Shown: one piece after another, positions 45,651 to 54,582 of the stretch
Numbering within the stretch: position 1 is the first letter of the stretch
How the letters are laid out: each line of letters begins with the position of its first letter
Source of the DNA: Candidatus Kapaibacterium sp.
Lineage (GTDB): Bacteria; Bacteroidota; Ignavibacteria; Kapaibacteriales; UBA4661
Direction: 5' to 3'
Assembly (NCBI GenBank): GCA_025455065.1
Contig: JALONG010000023.1
Coordinates: forward strand, 38,203-102,202
DNA: 64,000 bases
Made by a program: the position numbers and the translations under genes
The notes under the pieces: model-generated
Told to the model about the DNA's origin: nothing
The model's database searches: none
What the model saw: only the letters and a program-made list of their open reading frames with translations

Positions 45651-47630
45651 ATGAAGAATGTTCTTTTTGCGGCTGCATTCCAATCACAGCCGTTATTCCT
45701 GTGCCGCTTCACCATACCGCAGTTTATTGTTTGTTGCTTGCTCATAATTCTCCCGTTTTTTCAGGACCTACGCGCTTTTGCAAGCGAACTTGTTCTGAAT
45801 CCCGCCACTCCCCGCCCGAATGACCGCATTTCGCTCATTTACACTCCCGATAGCACTTGGAAAAACGCTCAAGCGCTCTATGCGCTGGTCTATCGGTTTA
45901 ACGAGATTTCCGGTGAGCCTGAGGCGGATTACACACAACTTACGAAACGAGGCGACGGTCGGTTTTATGGTGATTTCCAAGTTCTCAAGACCGATGTTTT
46001 TTTGATGCTGAAACTGTTTAACGGCAAACGGTATGACGATAATAACGGCAACTATTGGGATGTCAGAATTTCTGCCGACGGTACAAAACCTGTGCAAGGG
46101 GCGTATTTGCGACAAGCAATTTCACTCTTGGGAAGTTTGCCGTCGGAAATAAACCGCGCATCTGATTTCCCGAAAGCGCTTGCACTCATGCGTGAGGAAT
46201 TAAAATTGTACCCGAACAATTTGGCGGCAAAAGTTGCAGAAATTGCTTTGGGATTTGATTTGAAGGACATCTCCGAAGATGATTACCGCCGCCGGTTGCA
46301 AAGTGCTGTTTCCATGCCCTTTGACACAACGCGGGAAAATGATACCCGCGCTGTGATGCGAGGTTTGAACGCGCTTGGTGCTTCTTCAAGCGCAAAAACG
46401 GTGGAGAATGCATACAGAAAGCGTTTTCCCAATAGCAAACTTGCGGAAGAAAGCGTGATGCAGTCTATTCAAACGCAAACTGTTCCCGATTGGTTTTTGC
46501 AACAAGCAGTGAGTTTTGTCAATACCTTCACCGAATCGCCGACTGCACCAATGATGCAATCGGCAGCCGTTGCGACCTTTGCTCAAACACGCCGTTTGAC
46601 CGATGCTGCAAAGTGGCTTGATACCTTAAAAAATCCTTCGCCTTTTGCATACAACGAACTTGCAAAGTATTGGTGTCGTATGGATACAAGTGAAGAACGC
46701 GGCTTGAAATACGCCTTCAAAGCGCTTGACCTCGCCAAGCGTCTTCCGCTCTATCGCCGTCCTCCTCATATCAGCGAAATTGAGTGGAACATCAACACCA
46801 ATGCGAGTTTGGGGGATATTTACAATACGCTGGGCGGAATTTACCTTGAGTTAAAGCGCCCCGACAGCGCTTTTGCAGTCATCAAACAAGCCATAGAAAT
46901 GACGGATAATACCATGCCTGCTCCGTCATATTCGATTCTTGCCAGCATTTTGTTCGAGAAAAAACAATTTGCAAATGCGCTGGAAATTGCTTCAAAAGGA
47001 ATTATTGCAAGCGGTGGAGATGATGTTTTACTCAAATGGCATCGCAGAGCATTTGATTCCACGCTAACAAGTAAAAAAGACACTGCGAAATATCTTGACA
47101 TTCTCAAAGAACTTCAAGATTCTGCAGCAGCATTGGTAAAAGAACGCCAAATGGGGCAGCGCATGGACCGTCCGATGATTGAGGGAAAAGTGTTTACGAC
47201 TGACCGCGCTCCCGTTGAATTTTCGAGTTTCAAAGGTACGCCGACGCTGCTTGTTTTTTGGACTTCGTGGGCTGAACCCTGCGTAAAATCTATGCCGTTC
47301 ATCAATCTACTTTTCAAGCGTTATCAAGAAAGTGGTCGTGCGAAGATTGTCGTTATTGATGCGTGGGAAGAGAAGGGCAAAGACCAATACACGCTTGTAC
47401 GGGATTACATGGCTCGAAATTCGGGGCTGTATTTCCCGATTTATGTGGATGAAAATAACGTCATGGCGCAGAAATACGGTGTAACGGGGCTTCCGATGCG
47501 CATTTACCTCGACAAAAACGGGCGAATTCAATACAAAGGAAGCGGTTTTACGGACGGCTTAAAACTTACGCAAGAAATCGAAGAAACGATGCAACTGTTG
47601 ATGAGCGAACGCTTTTATGCTGCACCGTAA
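45651..47630 (+). CDS. TPR protein with C-terminal thioredoxin-like domain lacking the first redox Cys
   Basis: 659 residues. A hydrophobic N-terminal segment (PQFIVCCLLIILPFF) targets it to the envelope. A beta-rich domain (to 165) and helical TPR-like repeats (170-500, with SLGDIYNTLGGIYLELKRPDSA) precede a TlpA/AhpC-type thioredoxin fold (about 515-650: MIEGKVFTTDRAPVEFSSFK, LLVFWTSWAEPCVKSMP, GVTGLPMRIYLDKNG). The active site reads WAEPC where thioredoxins have WCGPC, so the nucleophilic Cys is absent and normal oxidoreductase activity is unlikely; it may bind partners or act as a one-Cys chaperone. Divergent from the cyclase gene. Confidence 0.75.
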   Translation: MKNVLFAAAFQSQPLFLCRFTIPQFIVCCLLIILPFFQDLRAFASELVLNPATPRPNDRISLIYTPDSTWKNAQALYALVYRFNEISGEPEADYTQLTKRGDGRFYGDFQVLKTDVFLMLKLFNGKRYDDNNGNYWDVRISADGTKPVQGAYLRQAISLLGSLPSEINRASDFPKALALMREELKLYPNNLAAKVAEIALGFDLKDISEDDYRRRLQSAVSMPFDTTRENDTRAVMRGLNALGASSSAKTVENAYRKRFPNSKLAEESVMQSIQTQTVPDWFLQQAVSFVNTFTESPTAPMMQSAAVATFAQTRRLTDAAKWLDTLKNPSPFAYNELAKYWCRMDTSEERGLKYAFKALDLAKRLPLYRRPPHISEIEWNINTNASLGDIYNTLGGIYLELKRPDSAFAVIKQAIEMTDNTMPAPSYSILASILFEKKQFANALEIASKGIIASGGDDVLLKWHRRAFDSTLTSKKDTAKYLDILKELQDSAAALVKERQMGQRMDRPMIEGKVFTTDRAPVEFSSFKGTPTLLVFWTSWAEPCVKSMPFINLLFKRYQESGRAKIVVIDAWEEKGKDQYTLVRDYMARNSGLYFPIYVDENNVMAQKYGVTGLPMRIYLDKNGRIQYKGSGFTDGLKLTQEIEETMQLLMSERFYAAP

Positions 47631-47665
47631 TCTGTGAGGACAATCTACAAGAACACAACAATTAC

Positions 47666-47704
47666 GCGAGAATCGTCGTTCCTGAACCGGAGCGAGATTC
47701 TCGC
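47666..47704 (+). terminator. Rho-independent terminator
   Basis: GCGAGAATC (47666-47674) pairs with GATTCTCGC (47696-47704), followed by TTATTTTTC. It ends the TPR/thioredoxin-like gene and precedes argS by 24 bp. Confidence 0.8.
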
Positions 47705-47728
47705 TTATTTTTCAAATTTTTTCCCCTT

Positions 47729-49396
47729 ATGAAATCTTACCTTACACCTTTTCTCAGCGAAGCACTCACCGCTATTTGTTCACCATTTGGGGCTGAAGTC
47801 CCTTCAGAAATTACCCTCGAAATACCGCGCAATGCCGAACACGGCGACCTTTCGACCAATGTCGCAATGACGCTTGCGAAAGCGCTCAAAAAAAATCCCC
47901 GTGAAATAGCGACAAGTTTGGTAGAATCGCTCAAAAGCCGCGTAGATGCTACGATTGTTACCGATATTTCGATTGCCGGAGCAGGATTTATTAACTTTAC
48001 CTTTGCGAAAGATTTTTACGGAAAACGTCTCAGTGCTGTTATTGCAGAAGGCGCAAAGTACGGTGAAAATAAGCAGGGAAGCGGTGTTAAGGCAAATGTG
48101 GAGTATGTTAGTGCTAACCCGACGGGTCTGCTGCACGTCGGACACGGCAGAAATGCTGCCATTGGCGACACAATAGCCAATATTCTCGTTTGGAACGGTT
48201 ACGACGTTACACGGGAATACTATTTTAACAATGCCGGCAACCAGATGAATAATCTTGGGCGCTCTGTGCATTTGCGCTATTTGCAGCACTTCGACGCAAA
48301 CGTGGAGTTTTCTGAGGAGGATAAAGGGCTGTATCACGGGGAATATATCAAGGACATCGCACAAACGCTTGTTGTGAAGCATGGTGAGGTGTTGAAAGAA
48401 CCGAATGAAGCGAATCTGACGACCTGCCGAAAAGCGGCTGAAGAATGGTGCTTTGCTACGATTCGCGCCACGATGAAGCGCATGAACATTCACCACGACG
48501 TATATTTCAACGAAGATTCGCTTTACACTGACGGGAAAGTCAATGACACGATTGAGCATTTGCGCGATAAAGGTGTTGTCTATGAAAAAGACGGCGCAAC
48601 ATGGCTTGCACTCTCGAAAATGGGCATGACCGATGACCGCGTGATTATCAAATCTTCGGGCGAACCGACCTATCGTTTGCCTGATATTGCTTATCACCAC
48701 GACAAACTTTCTCGTCGGAAATTCGACCTTGTTGTGGATATTTTTGGTGCTGACCACATCGCTACAATCCCTGATGTCATGGCGGCTGTGGAGACATTGG
48801 GCGAGGACAAATCGAAAGTGCGTGTGGTGATTCACCAATTCGTTACGCTGATGAAAGACGGCGAACAGGTGAAAATGTCCAAACGTACAGGGCGCAGTTA
48901 CACGCTTGACGACCTGATGGAAGAGTTTGGTGAGGATGTAACAAGGTTTTTCTTCATTATGCGCGGCGTTTCCACGCATTTGGAGTTCGACTTAAATTTA
49001 GCGGAAGAGCAGTCGGAAAAAAATCCGGTGTTTTATTTGCAATATGCTCACGCCCGCATTGCGTCGGTCTTGCGCACTGCGGAAGAGCGCGGGGTAACGA
49101 TTGCCGCAACTGCAAACACAGCCCTACTCCTGCATCCGTCAGAAATTGACCTCATTAAACTTGTGCTGCGTTTTCCCGAAATAGTTTCAAGAGCCGCAGA
49201 AACACTTGAGCCGCAGGGCATTGCAGAATTTTTACGCGATGTTGCAGCAGCATTTCATAAATTTTACCACGATTGTCGTATATTGGGTGAAGCAGACGAC
49301 ATCATGCAAGCCCGTTTTGCGCTGCTCAATGCTGCAAAAACAGTGCTGAAAAACGGTTTGAGTATTTTGGGCATTTCTGCTCCCGAAAAAATGTAA
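47729..49396 (+). CDS. argS: Arginyl-tRNA synthetase
   Basis: 555 residues, normal length for class Ia ArgRS. The N-terminal additional domain (IPRNAEHGDLSTNVAM) is followed by the HIGH-type signature in SANPTGLLHVGHGRN, the KMSKR block (VKMSKRTGRSYT) and a C-terminal all-helical anticodon-binding domain with FYHDCRILG. It charges tRNA-Arg. Single-copy housekeeping gene; upstream a terminator isolates it from the previous gene. Confidence 0.95.
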   Translation: MKSYLTPFLSEALTAICSPFGAEVPSEITLEIPRNAEHGDLSTNVAMTLAKALKKNPREIATSLVESLKSRVDATIVTDISIAGAGFINFTFAKDFYGKRLSAVIAEGAKYGENKQGSGVKANVEYVSANPTGLLHVGHGRNAAIGDTIANILVWNGYDVTREYYFNNAGNQMNNLGRSVHLRYLQHFDANVEFSEEDKGLYHGEYIKDIAQTLVVKHGEVLKEPNEANLTTCRKAAEEWCFATIRATMKRMNIHHDVYFNEDSLYTDGKVNDTIEHLRDKGVVYEKDGATWLALSKMGMTDDRVIIKSSGEPTYRLPDIAYHHDKLSRRKFDLVVDIFGADHIATIPDVMAAVETLGEDKSKVRVVIHQFVTLMKDGEQVKMSKRTGRSYTLDDLMEEFGEDVTRFFFIMRGVSTHLEFDLNLAEEQSEKNPVFYLQYAHARIASVLRTAEERGVTIAATANTALLLHPSEIDLIKLVLRFPEIVSRAAETLEPQGIAEFLRDVAAAFHKFYHDCRILGEADDIMQARFALLNAAKTVLKNGLSILGISAPEKM

Positions 49397-49616
49397 TTGG
49401 CAAAGTGAAGGAAATCCGAAAAAGCCTGAGAAACTTTGTCATTACGCCATTCTGAGCCTCATTGCATTGGTTGTCTTGCACGTTTTTGTTGAAACTAAGC
49501 ACTTTTCTCTGCGTACCCGCTATTTTGCATCTGCTTTTTCGTGTTTTTACGCTTTGACATCAATGGCAATAAACCACCGATACAACAATGAATATGAGGC
49601 TTGGAATGAAGGCTGT

Positions 49617-51869
49617 ATGCCGCATAATTCCGTGCTTTATGGTGCTTTGTTGTCGTTATTGCTTTGTGTGGTTCTTCACATTTCTCTTGCTGCGCAGCCT
49701 CCACGCGAAACCCTTACCCTGACGCCCTCATTGCTACAAAGCGGCATCAATACGCAAGGGAAATGGCTTTTTATCGGAGAAGATTCTGCGGAATTTGCCT
49801 CGGCGACATATAATGATGCGGCGTGGAAGGTTTTACATGACCAAACTGTGCTGGGAGATATTTCTCCGCAGTGGAAGGGGTGCGGTTGGTTTCGTTTGCA
49901 TATTACCTGCGATTCCGCCATTGGTGACGAAACACTTGCATTGATGCTGAATCACCGTTCCGCCGCAGAAATCTACATTGACGGAAAACGTGTCGCTGCG
50001 CAAGGTTTGGTGGGGTGTTCGCCCTATGATGAAATCGAAGCCTCCGCGCTGGCGCTGATTATTCCTTTGCAGGACAATCGTCGTTCAGAAACCCATTCAT
50101 CTGAAAGCCTTACAACAAAATCAGGCAGTATTGAAGTTCGTAAGCCCCGCAACCACGTCATTGCCGTACGGTTTTCCAATCATAATTTTCTCAATCTTCG
50201 CTCAACGTGGTTTTTTCCGAACATTGTGGAGCGCTTTGATTCAGGGTTTGACATAAAAATTCGCTCTTACAATGACGCATTAGCGCTTGTGCTGAGAACC
50301 CGTACTGTGCGGACGATTGTAACGATGATACCGCTTGGAATCTTGCTCTTCGTGGCATTTTTGTATGCCGTGTTTTACATTTTCATTCGCCGCGACCGCA
50401 CAAATCTTTTTCTGTCGCTGTACAGCATAGCAACGGCGATACTGTGCTTTTTGCTGCTCTATCGCATACAAGGTCAGGCGAATCGTTTTGTCATGGCATG
50501 GGTAGGCTTTTTCGTGGTGGTCTCGATTGCTGCGTTAGCTATATCGCTTATGGCGATGCTGAATTGGGTTGTTTACAGGCGGTTGTTGCCGCGCCTTTGG
50601 TTGTTATGGACTCCGTTATTGACAATTTTGGTTGCCGCAAGATTTCTCCTGAGTTCTACGGTGTGGAATAATCTTCTCATCGTCCTCATTCTGGGCGGTT
50701 TGATTGATATGACGATAATCATGCTTGATGCACTGCGGCAAAAGGTGGAAGACGCGATGATAATAGCCTGCGGAAGCGCTGTATTCCTCATTAGTGCAGG
50801 TGTGTACACGTTTTTGTACGTGCAGCAACAGCAGCATATTTTGTGGTTGTATGCAATGGCGACCTACTGCTCGTTTCTTTCCATGCCGGTCACGATGGCA
50901 TTTTTTATCGCACGCCGCTTCGCACGAGTAAATGACAGGCTTTTGGAGCAGTTGGATACTGTGAAGCAACTTTCGGAACAGGCTTTGGAACAGGAAAAAG
51001 AAAAACAATCCTTGATAGAAGGGCAAAAGCAAGAATTGGAGCGGGTTGTGGATGAAAGGACGAAACAATTACAAGAAAGCAATACCCTTTTGAACGAACA
51101 AACACGCCAGATTCAAGCCTCGAATTTGGAATTGTTGCGTAAAAATGTGGAAATAGCCTCAGAGCGTGAAAAAGCTGATGAAATCTTGCTGAATATCCTT
51201 CCAGCACCGATTGCGGAGCGCTTAAAAGCAGGTGAACAGACGATTGCGGAAAAATTGCATGACGTTACAGTGCTGTTCGCCGACATTGCAGGCTTTACGC
51301 GCTTTGCAAGCAGTGTCGCGCCGGAAAAACTCGTTGCAATTCTGGACAAAGTGTTTTCGGAATTTGACCGCCTTGTCGAAAAGCACAATGCGGAAAAAAT
51401 CAAAACTATCGGTGATGCGTATATGGTCGTTGGCGGCTTGTGGCAACATGGTTCTAATGTTAGTGTGAATCATGTAGAGGCAATCGCACGATTGGCGATT
51501 GAAATGCAGGATGCCGTCGGAAGACTTTCGCAGGAATTAGAACTTATCGGCTTGACGGTGCGCATCGGCTTACATTCGGGAGAAGCAGTAGCGGGGATTA
51601 TCGGAACAAAAAAACTCAATTACGACCTTTGGGGCGACACGGTAAACACGGCTTCGCGCATGGAATCACACGGGGAAGCGGGAAAAATACATTGCACCGA
51701 ACAAGTCGCCGTGCGGCTTCGACACAAATTTATCTTTACTGAGCGCGGGGAAATTCGCATCAAAGGTAAGGGGCTTATGCACACCTACTTTCTCGAAAAA
51801 GAATTTGATGCCGCTTCGGACGAATTGCTAAAACGGGCGCAAATGCTAGCTTTGGCGGGTAAAGAATGA
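49617..51869 (+). CDS. Class III adenylate cyclase with 7TM-DISM-like sensor region
   Basis: 750 residues from ATG 49617, which has GAAGG upstream and begins a signal peptide (ALLSLLLCVVLHISLAAQ); in-frame starts at 49467 and 49563 lack this logic. A periplasmic beta-sandwich domain (about 25-200, GCGWFRLHITCDS) is followed by seven membrane helices in the style of 7TMR-DISM receptors, a coiled coil rich in Glu/Gln (VDERTKQLQESNTLL), and a CYC domain with LFADIAGFT, IKTIGDAYM and YDLWGDTVNTASRMESHG, all metal and substrate residues present. It abuts the convergent DUF5686 gene with no gap. The second adenylate cyclase within 6 kb. Confidence 0.87.
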   Translation: MPHNSVLYGALLSLLLCVVLHISLAAQPPRETLTLTPSLLQSGINTQGKWLFIGEDSAEFASATYNDAAWKVLHDQTVLGDISPQWKGCGWFRLHITCDSAIGDETLALMLNHRSAAEIYIDGKRVAAQGLVGCSPYDEIEASALALIIPLQDNRRSETHSSESLTTKSGSIEVRKPRNHVIAVRFSNHNFLNLRSTWFFPNIVERFDSGFDIKIRSYNDALALVLRTRTVRTIVTMIPLGILLFVAFLYAVFYIFIRRDRTNLFLSLYSIATAILCFLLLYRIQGQANRFVMAWVGFFVVVSIAALAISLMAMLNWVVYRRLLPRLWLLWTPLLTILVAARFLLSSTVWNNLLIVLILGGLIDMTIIMLDALRQKVEDAMIIACGSAVFLISAGVYTFLYVQQQQHILWLYAMATYCSFLSMPVTMAFFIARRFARVNDRLLEQLDTVKQLSEQALEQEKEKQSLIEGQKQELERVVDERTKQLQESNTLLNEQTRQIQASNLELLRKNVEIASEREKADEILLNILPAPIAERLKAGEQTIAEKLHDVTVLFADIAGFTRFASSVAPEKLVAILDKVFSEFDRLVEKHNAEKIKTIGDAYMVVGGLWQHGSNVSVNHVEAIARLAIEMQDAVGRLSQELELIGLTVRIGLHSGEAVAGIIGTKKLNYDLWGDTVNTASRMESHGEAGKIHCTEQVAVRLRHKFIFTERGEIRIKGKGLMHTYFLEKEFDAASDELLKRAQMLALAGKE

Positions 51870-54473
51870 TTACAACGAAAAATTCACACTAACAGACCAC
51901 CCGAATCGCCCTCCATCAATAGCTCCAATACTAGCGTTACCAACGCTCCACGCCGCATCAAACCTCAACGTTATGAAATCTATAATAAACAGAGGAATAC
52001 GCCCAATGCCGAAACCGACTTCGGTGTACCATGCCTCTGTTCCTTTCGGGCTGCCTGTTTCGGTTAGCCATGCGAGAGATTGTTCGTAGAGAGCCGTTCC
52101 CGCGTGGGCGATGAGTTCTAAGCCGCGTCCTTTGTAGGTTGGAAGACCGATTGCTCTCCAAGCCAAATCAGAAAAATTGTGTTCCACGCGGAAACTAACC
52201 ATGCGCGAACCCCCGATTGTGCTTATCTCCGGCGTGAGAAAATCGCCACGATTCCCCAAATATGGATAGCGCCTGAACAAGATAAATCGCTCTTGAGCCG
52301 GTGCAAATTCGCTCACCATTCCTGCACGGGCTGACAGGATAAGGTGCATCGGAGAATATCCCGTGAAAAATGTCGGCTGAACCAGCGTTGCAGAGGCTTC
52401 AAATTTGGTAAAGGGTCTATTTTGGAGAACGTCTTCGCCCAGCAAAGCTGAGAGCCGTGCTGTAATAAAGGTTGTATCGCCAACCTGAACATTGCCTAAG
52501 GGAGCAACCGCGCTGGGATTCCACGCTATTTCACCACGCACAACGCGAAAATCACTGTTGGCAGCAGCAAGATTTAATCGGGTGTTTGGGGTTGTATTGT
52601 TGGGTAATGTCATAGCGCTTGTTCGGAAAAGTTGCCCCGAAACACTAGCTTCCAAGCGCCCTAATGCTGCTTTTGCACCAAGACTTACGCCCTCTTCGCG
52701 GTAAAAATCGTAGTGATGCTCAAAAAGGGCAAAGTCCGTCGCCGTGCCAATCCATCCAGCACCTTCAAGAGGTCGCGGCTGAAAACTGCGCACCCGCGAA
52801 AAGGCTTCGCCAATAAGTCCCAAACCTCCCACTTCGTCTGCGATAATGCGCTGCACCAATTTCAAAGCACCAAACCACTGCCAGCGTTCCGAAGCCATGA
52901 CATCAAGCCTCACAGAGCTTCGTTCCCAATCCAGCGCCGTTTCGATGCCGTAGATACGTCCGGTGGTGCGGGGTTGCATGAGAATTGGTGCAAATCCGAG
53001 CGTTGTTGCGCTGCCGAGTTGGAAGCGAAAAAGCGATGTTTGGGTGAAATACGGCAGTGAACTTTGCTGAATGAGCAAGGAATTTTCCAGTGCAGTCAAT
53101 GTGGAGTCAAAGGACTCCGTTGCTGTACGTCGTCCGGCTTTGATGCGCACTTGTGCTACGCTGTCGGTGGCGCGGTAGAGAGAATCCTCTTGAGCAGTGT
53201 ATTCCAGCAATGACGCGGTTTTCCAGAATTGCGTATCAACCGAATCCACCGTAGGCGCAAGCGTGATAAACGCACTATCGCTCAGTTTTGCAGAGCGCAC
53301 GGGACTGTTTTTACGCTGTATTTTCGTGAGTGTGCTTGTCACGGTGGGAAGTGCTGCGCTGGGAGGCAACGTTTGCAGTACCTCGACGTTGCTGACTATG
53401 CTTTGGAGGTTTACCTCTGCATCCACATTCAACAATGCAAAATTTGCCGATAGTGTGCCGGAAAACCGAGAATTTGTAGGCAACCAAACCGCACGGGCGC
53501 TGTCGCCAAACGGTTCAAAGGTCTGAGCATACCGTATGTTTGAGAGCGCAGAAACAGCATTTGCCGGAGAGGTCGTAAAATCGGCAGAAATGGGCGCAAA
53601 CGAATGTTCAATGATGGCGATTGTGCCTTCCAGCCCGGGAAAAGCACGGGATTTGGGCTTGAAACCGATGATATACACCGTGCTGTTGGAGAGCCGAACA
53701 TTGTTGCTCGAATACGCTTTGCGCTCTATAAGCGAATAATCGTAAAAACTCAGTGCCGAAGCCGCTAAAGGAGAACGGAGGCGCGTTTCGTTAATGATAA
53801 TTTCGTCATTGAGCAAATTCACGAGTTCGGCAGAGTTCAGGATATTGGCTTGAGTGGGGAAGTTCGCAGTTTGGCGGCGTTGGAGAATAACGGTGTGCGA
53901 TGTTCGCTTTGGAACAAACGATTCATAGACTTGAGCGACGGTTTCGGTGATGAATTTTTCCGAACTTGGCTTGCCGATGAATGTTTTGAGGGCAGTGCCA
54001 ACTTGCAACTTCGTGTAAACGCGCCGCGAGAGCGTTTGCACGGTGCGCAGATTTTGCGTTTTTCGCTCAATGGCTTGGCGGATGATGTCCTCAGCAGAAA
54101 TACCCGCGCCTACTTCCACACTTTGCAAGCGAATGGGCAGGGGCGTTAGAACAATGCTTGGGAGTGAATCAGCGCTGAGAAGTATTTCCCGCGTTTCATA
54201 GCCCAACGATGAAACCCGCACTAATGCTTCTTTGGTGGGAGATGTGAGGCGAAAACGCCCACGAGTGTCTGAATACGTTCCAAGATTTGAACCCGCAATA
54301 CGCAGCGAAGCGCCCGGAATGGCTTGACGCTCTATGTTTGCGATTGTTCCTTCAATGAGAAAGGTTTGTGCTTGGGCGTGGAGTGTTGGCAGAAAAAGAA
54401 CTATACAAGCTGAGAGGAAAAGTGCAATCAAACGGAGGAAAGCACGGTTTGGCGCGTTGTCTATCAAGGTCAT
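51870..54473 (-). CDS. Outer-membrane protein with carboxypeptidase-regulatory-like and DUF5686 domains
   Basis: 867 residues from ATG 54473, chosen because a signal peptide (LIALFLSACIVLFLPTLHAQA) follows. A CarboxypepD_reg-like beta-sandwich (FLIEGTIANIERQAIPGASLRIAG, VRVSSLGYETREILL) is followed by a large DUF5686 region predicted as a 16- or more-stranded beta-barrel, ending in a Phe-terminated strand (WSVSVNFSL), typical of outer-membrane proteins. In Bacteroidota this domain pair is common and uncharacterised. Its stop lies directly against the stop of the adenylate cyclase on the other strand. Confidence 0.83.
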   Translation of the reverse strand: MTLIDNAPNRAFLRLIALFLSACIVLFLPTLHAQAQTFLIEGTIANIERQAIPGASLRIAGSNLGTYSDTRGRFRLTSPTKEALVRVSSLGYETREILLSADSLPSIVLTPLPIRLQSVEVGAGISAEDIIRQAIERKTQNLRTVQTLSRRVYTKLQVGTALKTFIGKPSSEKFITETVAQVYESFVPKRTSHTVILQRRQTANFPTQANILNSAELVNLLNDEIIINETRLRSPLAASALSFYDYSLIERKAYSSNNVRLSNSTVYIIGFKPKSRAFPGLEGTIAIIEHSFAPISADFTTSPANAVSALSNIRYAQTFEPFGDSARAVWLPTNSRFSGTLSANFALLNVDAEVNLQSIVSNVEVLQTLPPSAALPTVTSTLTKIQRKNSPVRSAKLSDSAFITLAPTVDSVDTQFWKTASLLEYTAQEDSLYRATDSVAQVRIKAGRRTATESFDSTLTALENSLLIQQSSLPYFTQTSLFRFQLGSATTLGFAPILMQPRTTGRIYGIETALDWERSSVRLDVMASERWQWFGALKLVQRIIADEVGGLGLIGEAFSRVRSFQPRPLEGAGWIGTATDFALFEHHYDFYREEGVSLGAKAALGRLEASVSGQLFRTSAMTLPNNTTPNTRLNLAAANSDFRVVRGEIAWNPSAVAPLGNVQVGDTTFITARLSALLGEDVLQNRPFTKFEASATLVQPTFFTGYSPMHLILSARAGMVSEFAPAQERFILFRRYPYLGNRGDFLTPEISTIGGSRMVSFRVEHNFSDLAWRAIGLPTYKGRGLELIAHAGTALYEQSLAWLTETGSPKGTEAWYTEVGFGIGRIPLFIIDFITLRFDAAWSVGNASIGAIDGGRFGWSVSVNFSL

Positions 54474-54582
54474 GGTTGCAAATGATGAGTAAAAAAAGGA
54501 AATTGCTGCTGTTGCATAATGTCGTTGATGAGACATATGACTCGAATTAGACACATGACGTGAGAAAATATTGCAAAATTGC

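Noticed and set aside
47804..48979. 391-codon open frame antisense to argS
   Set aside because: Composition is Cys/His/Phe-rich without domains, and it mirrors the codon structure of a clear argS gene.
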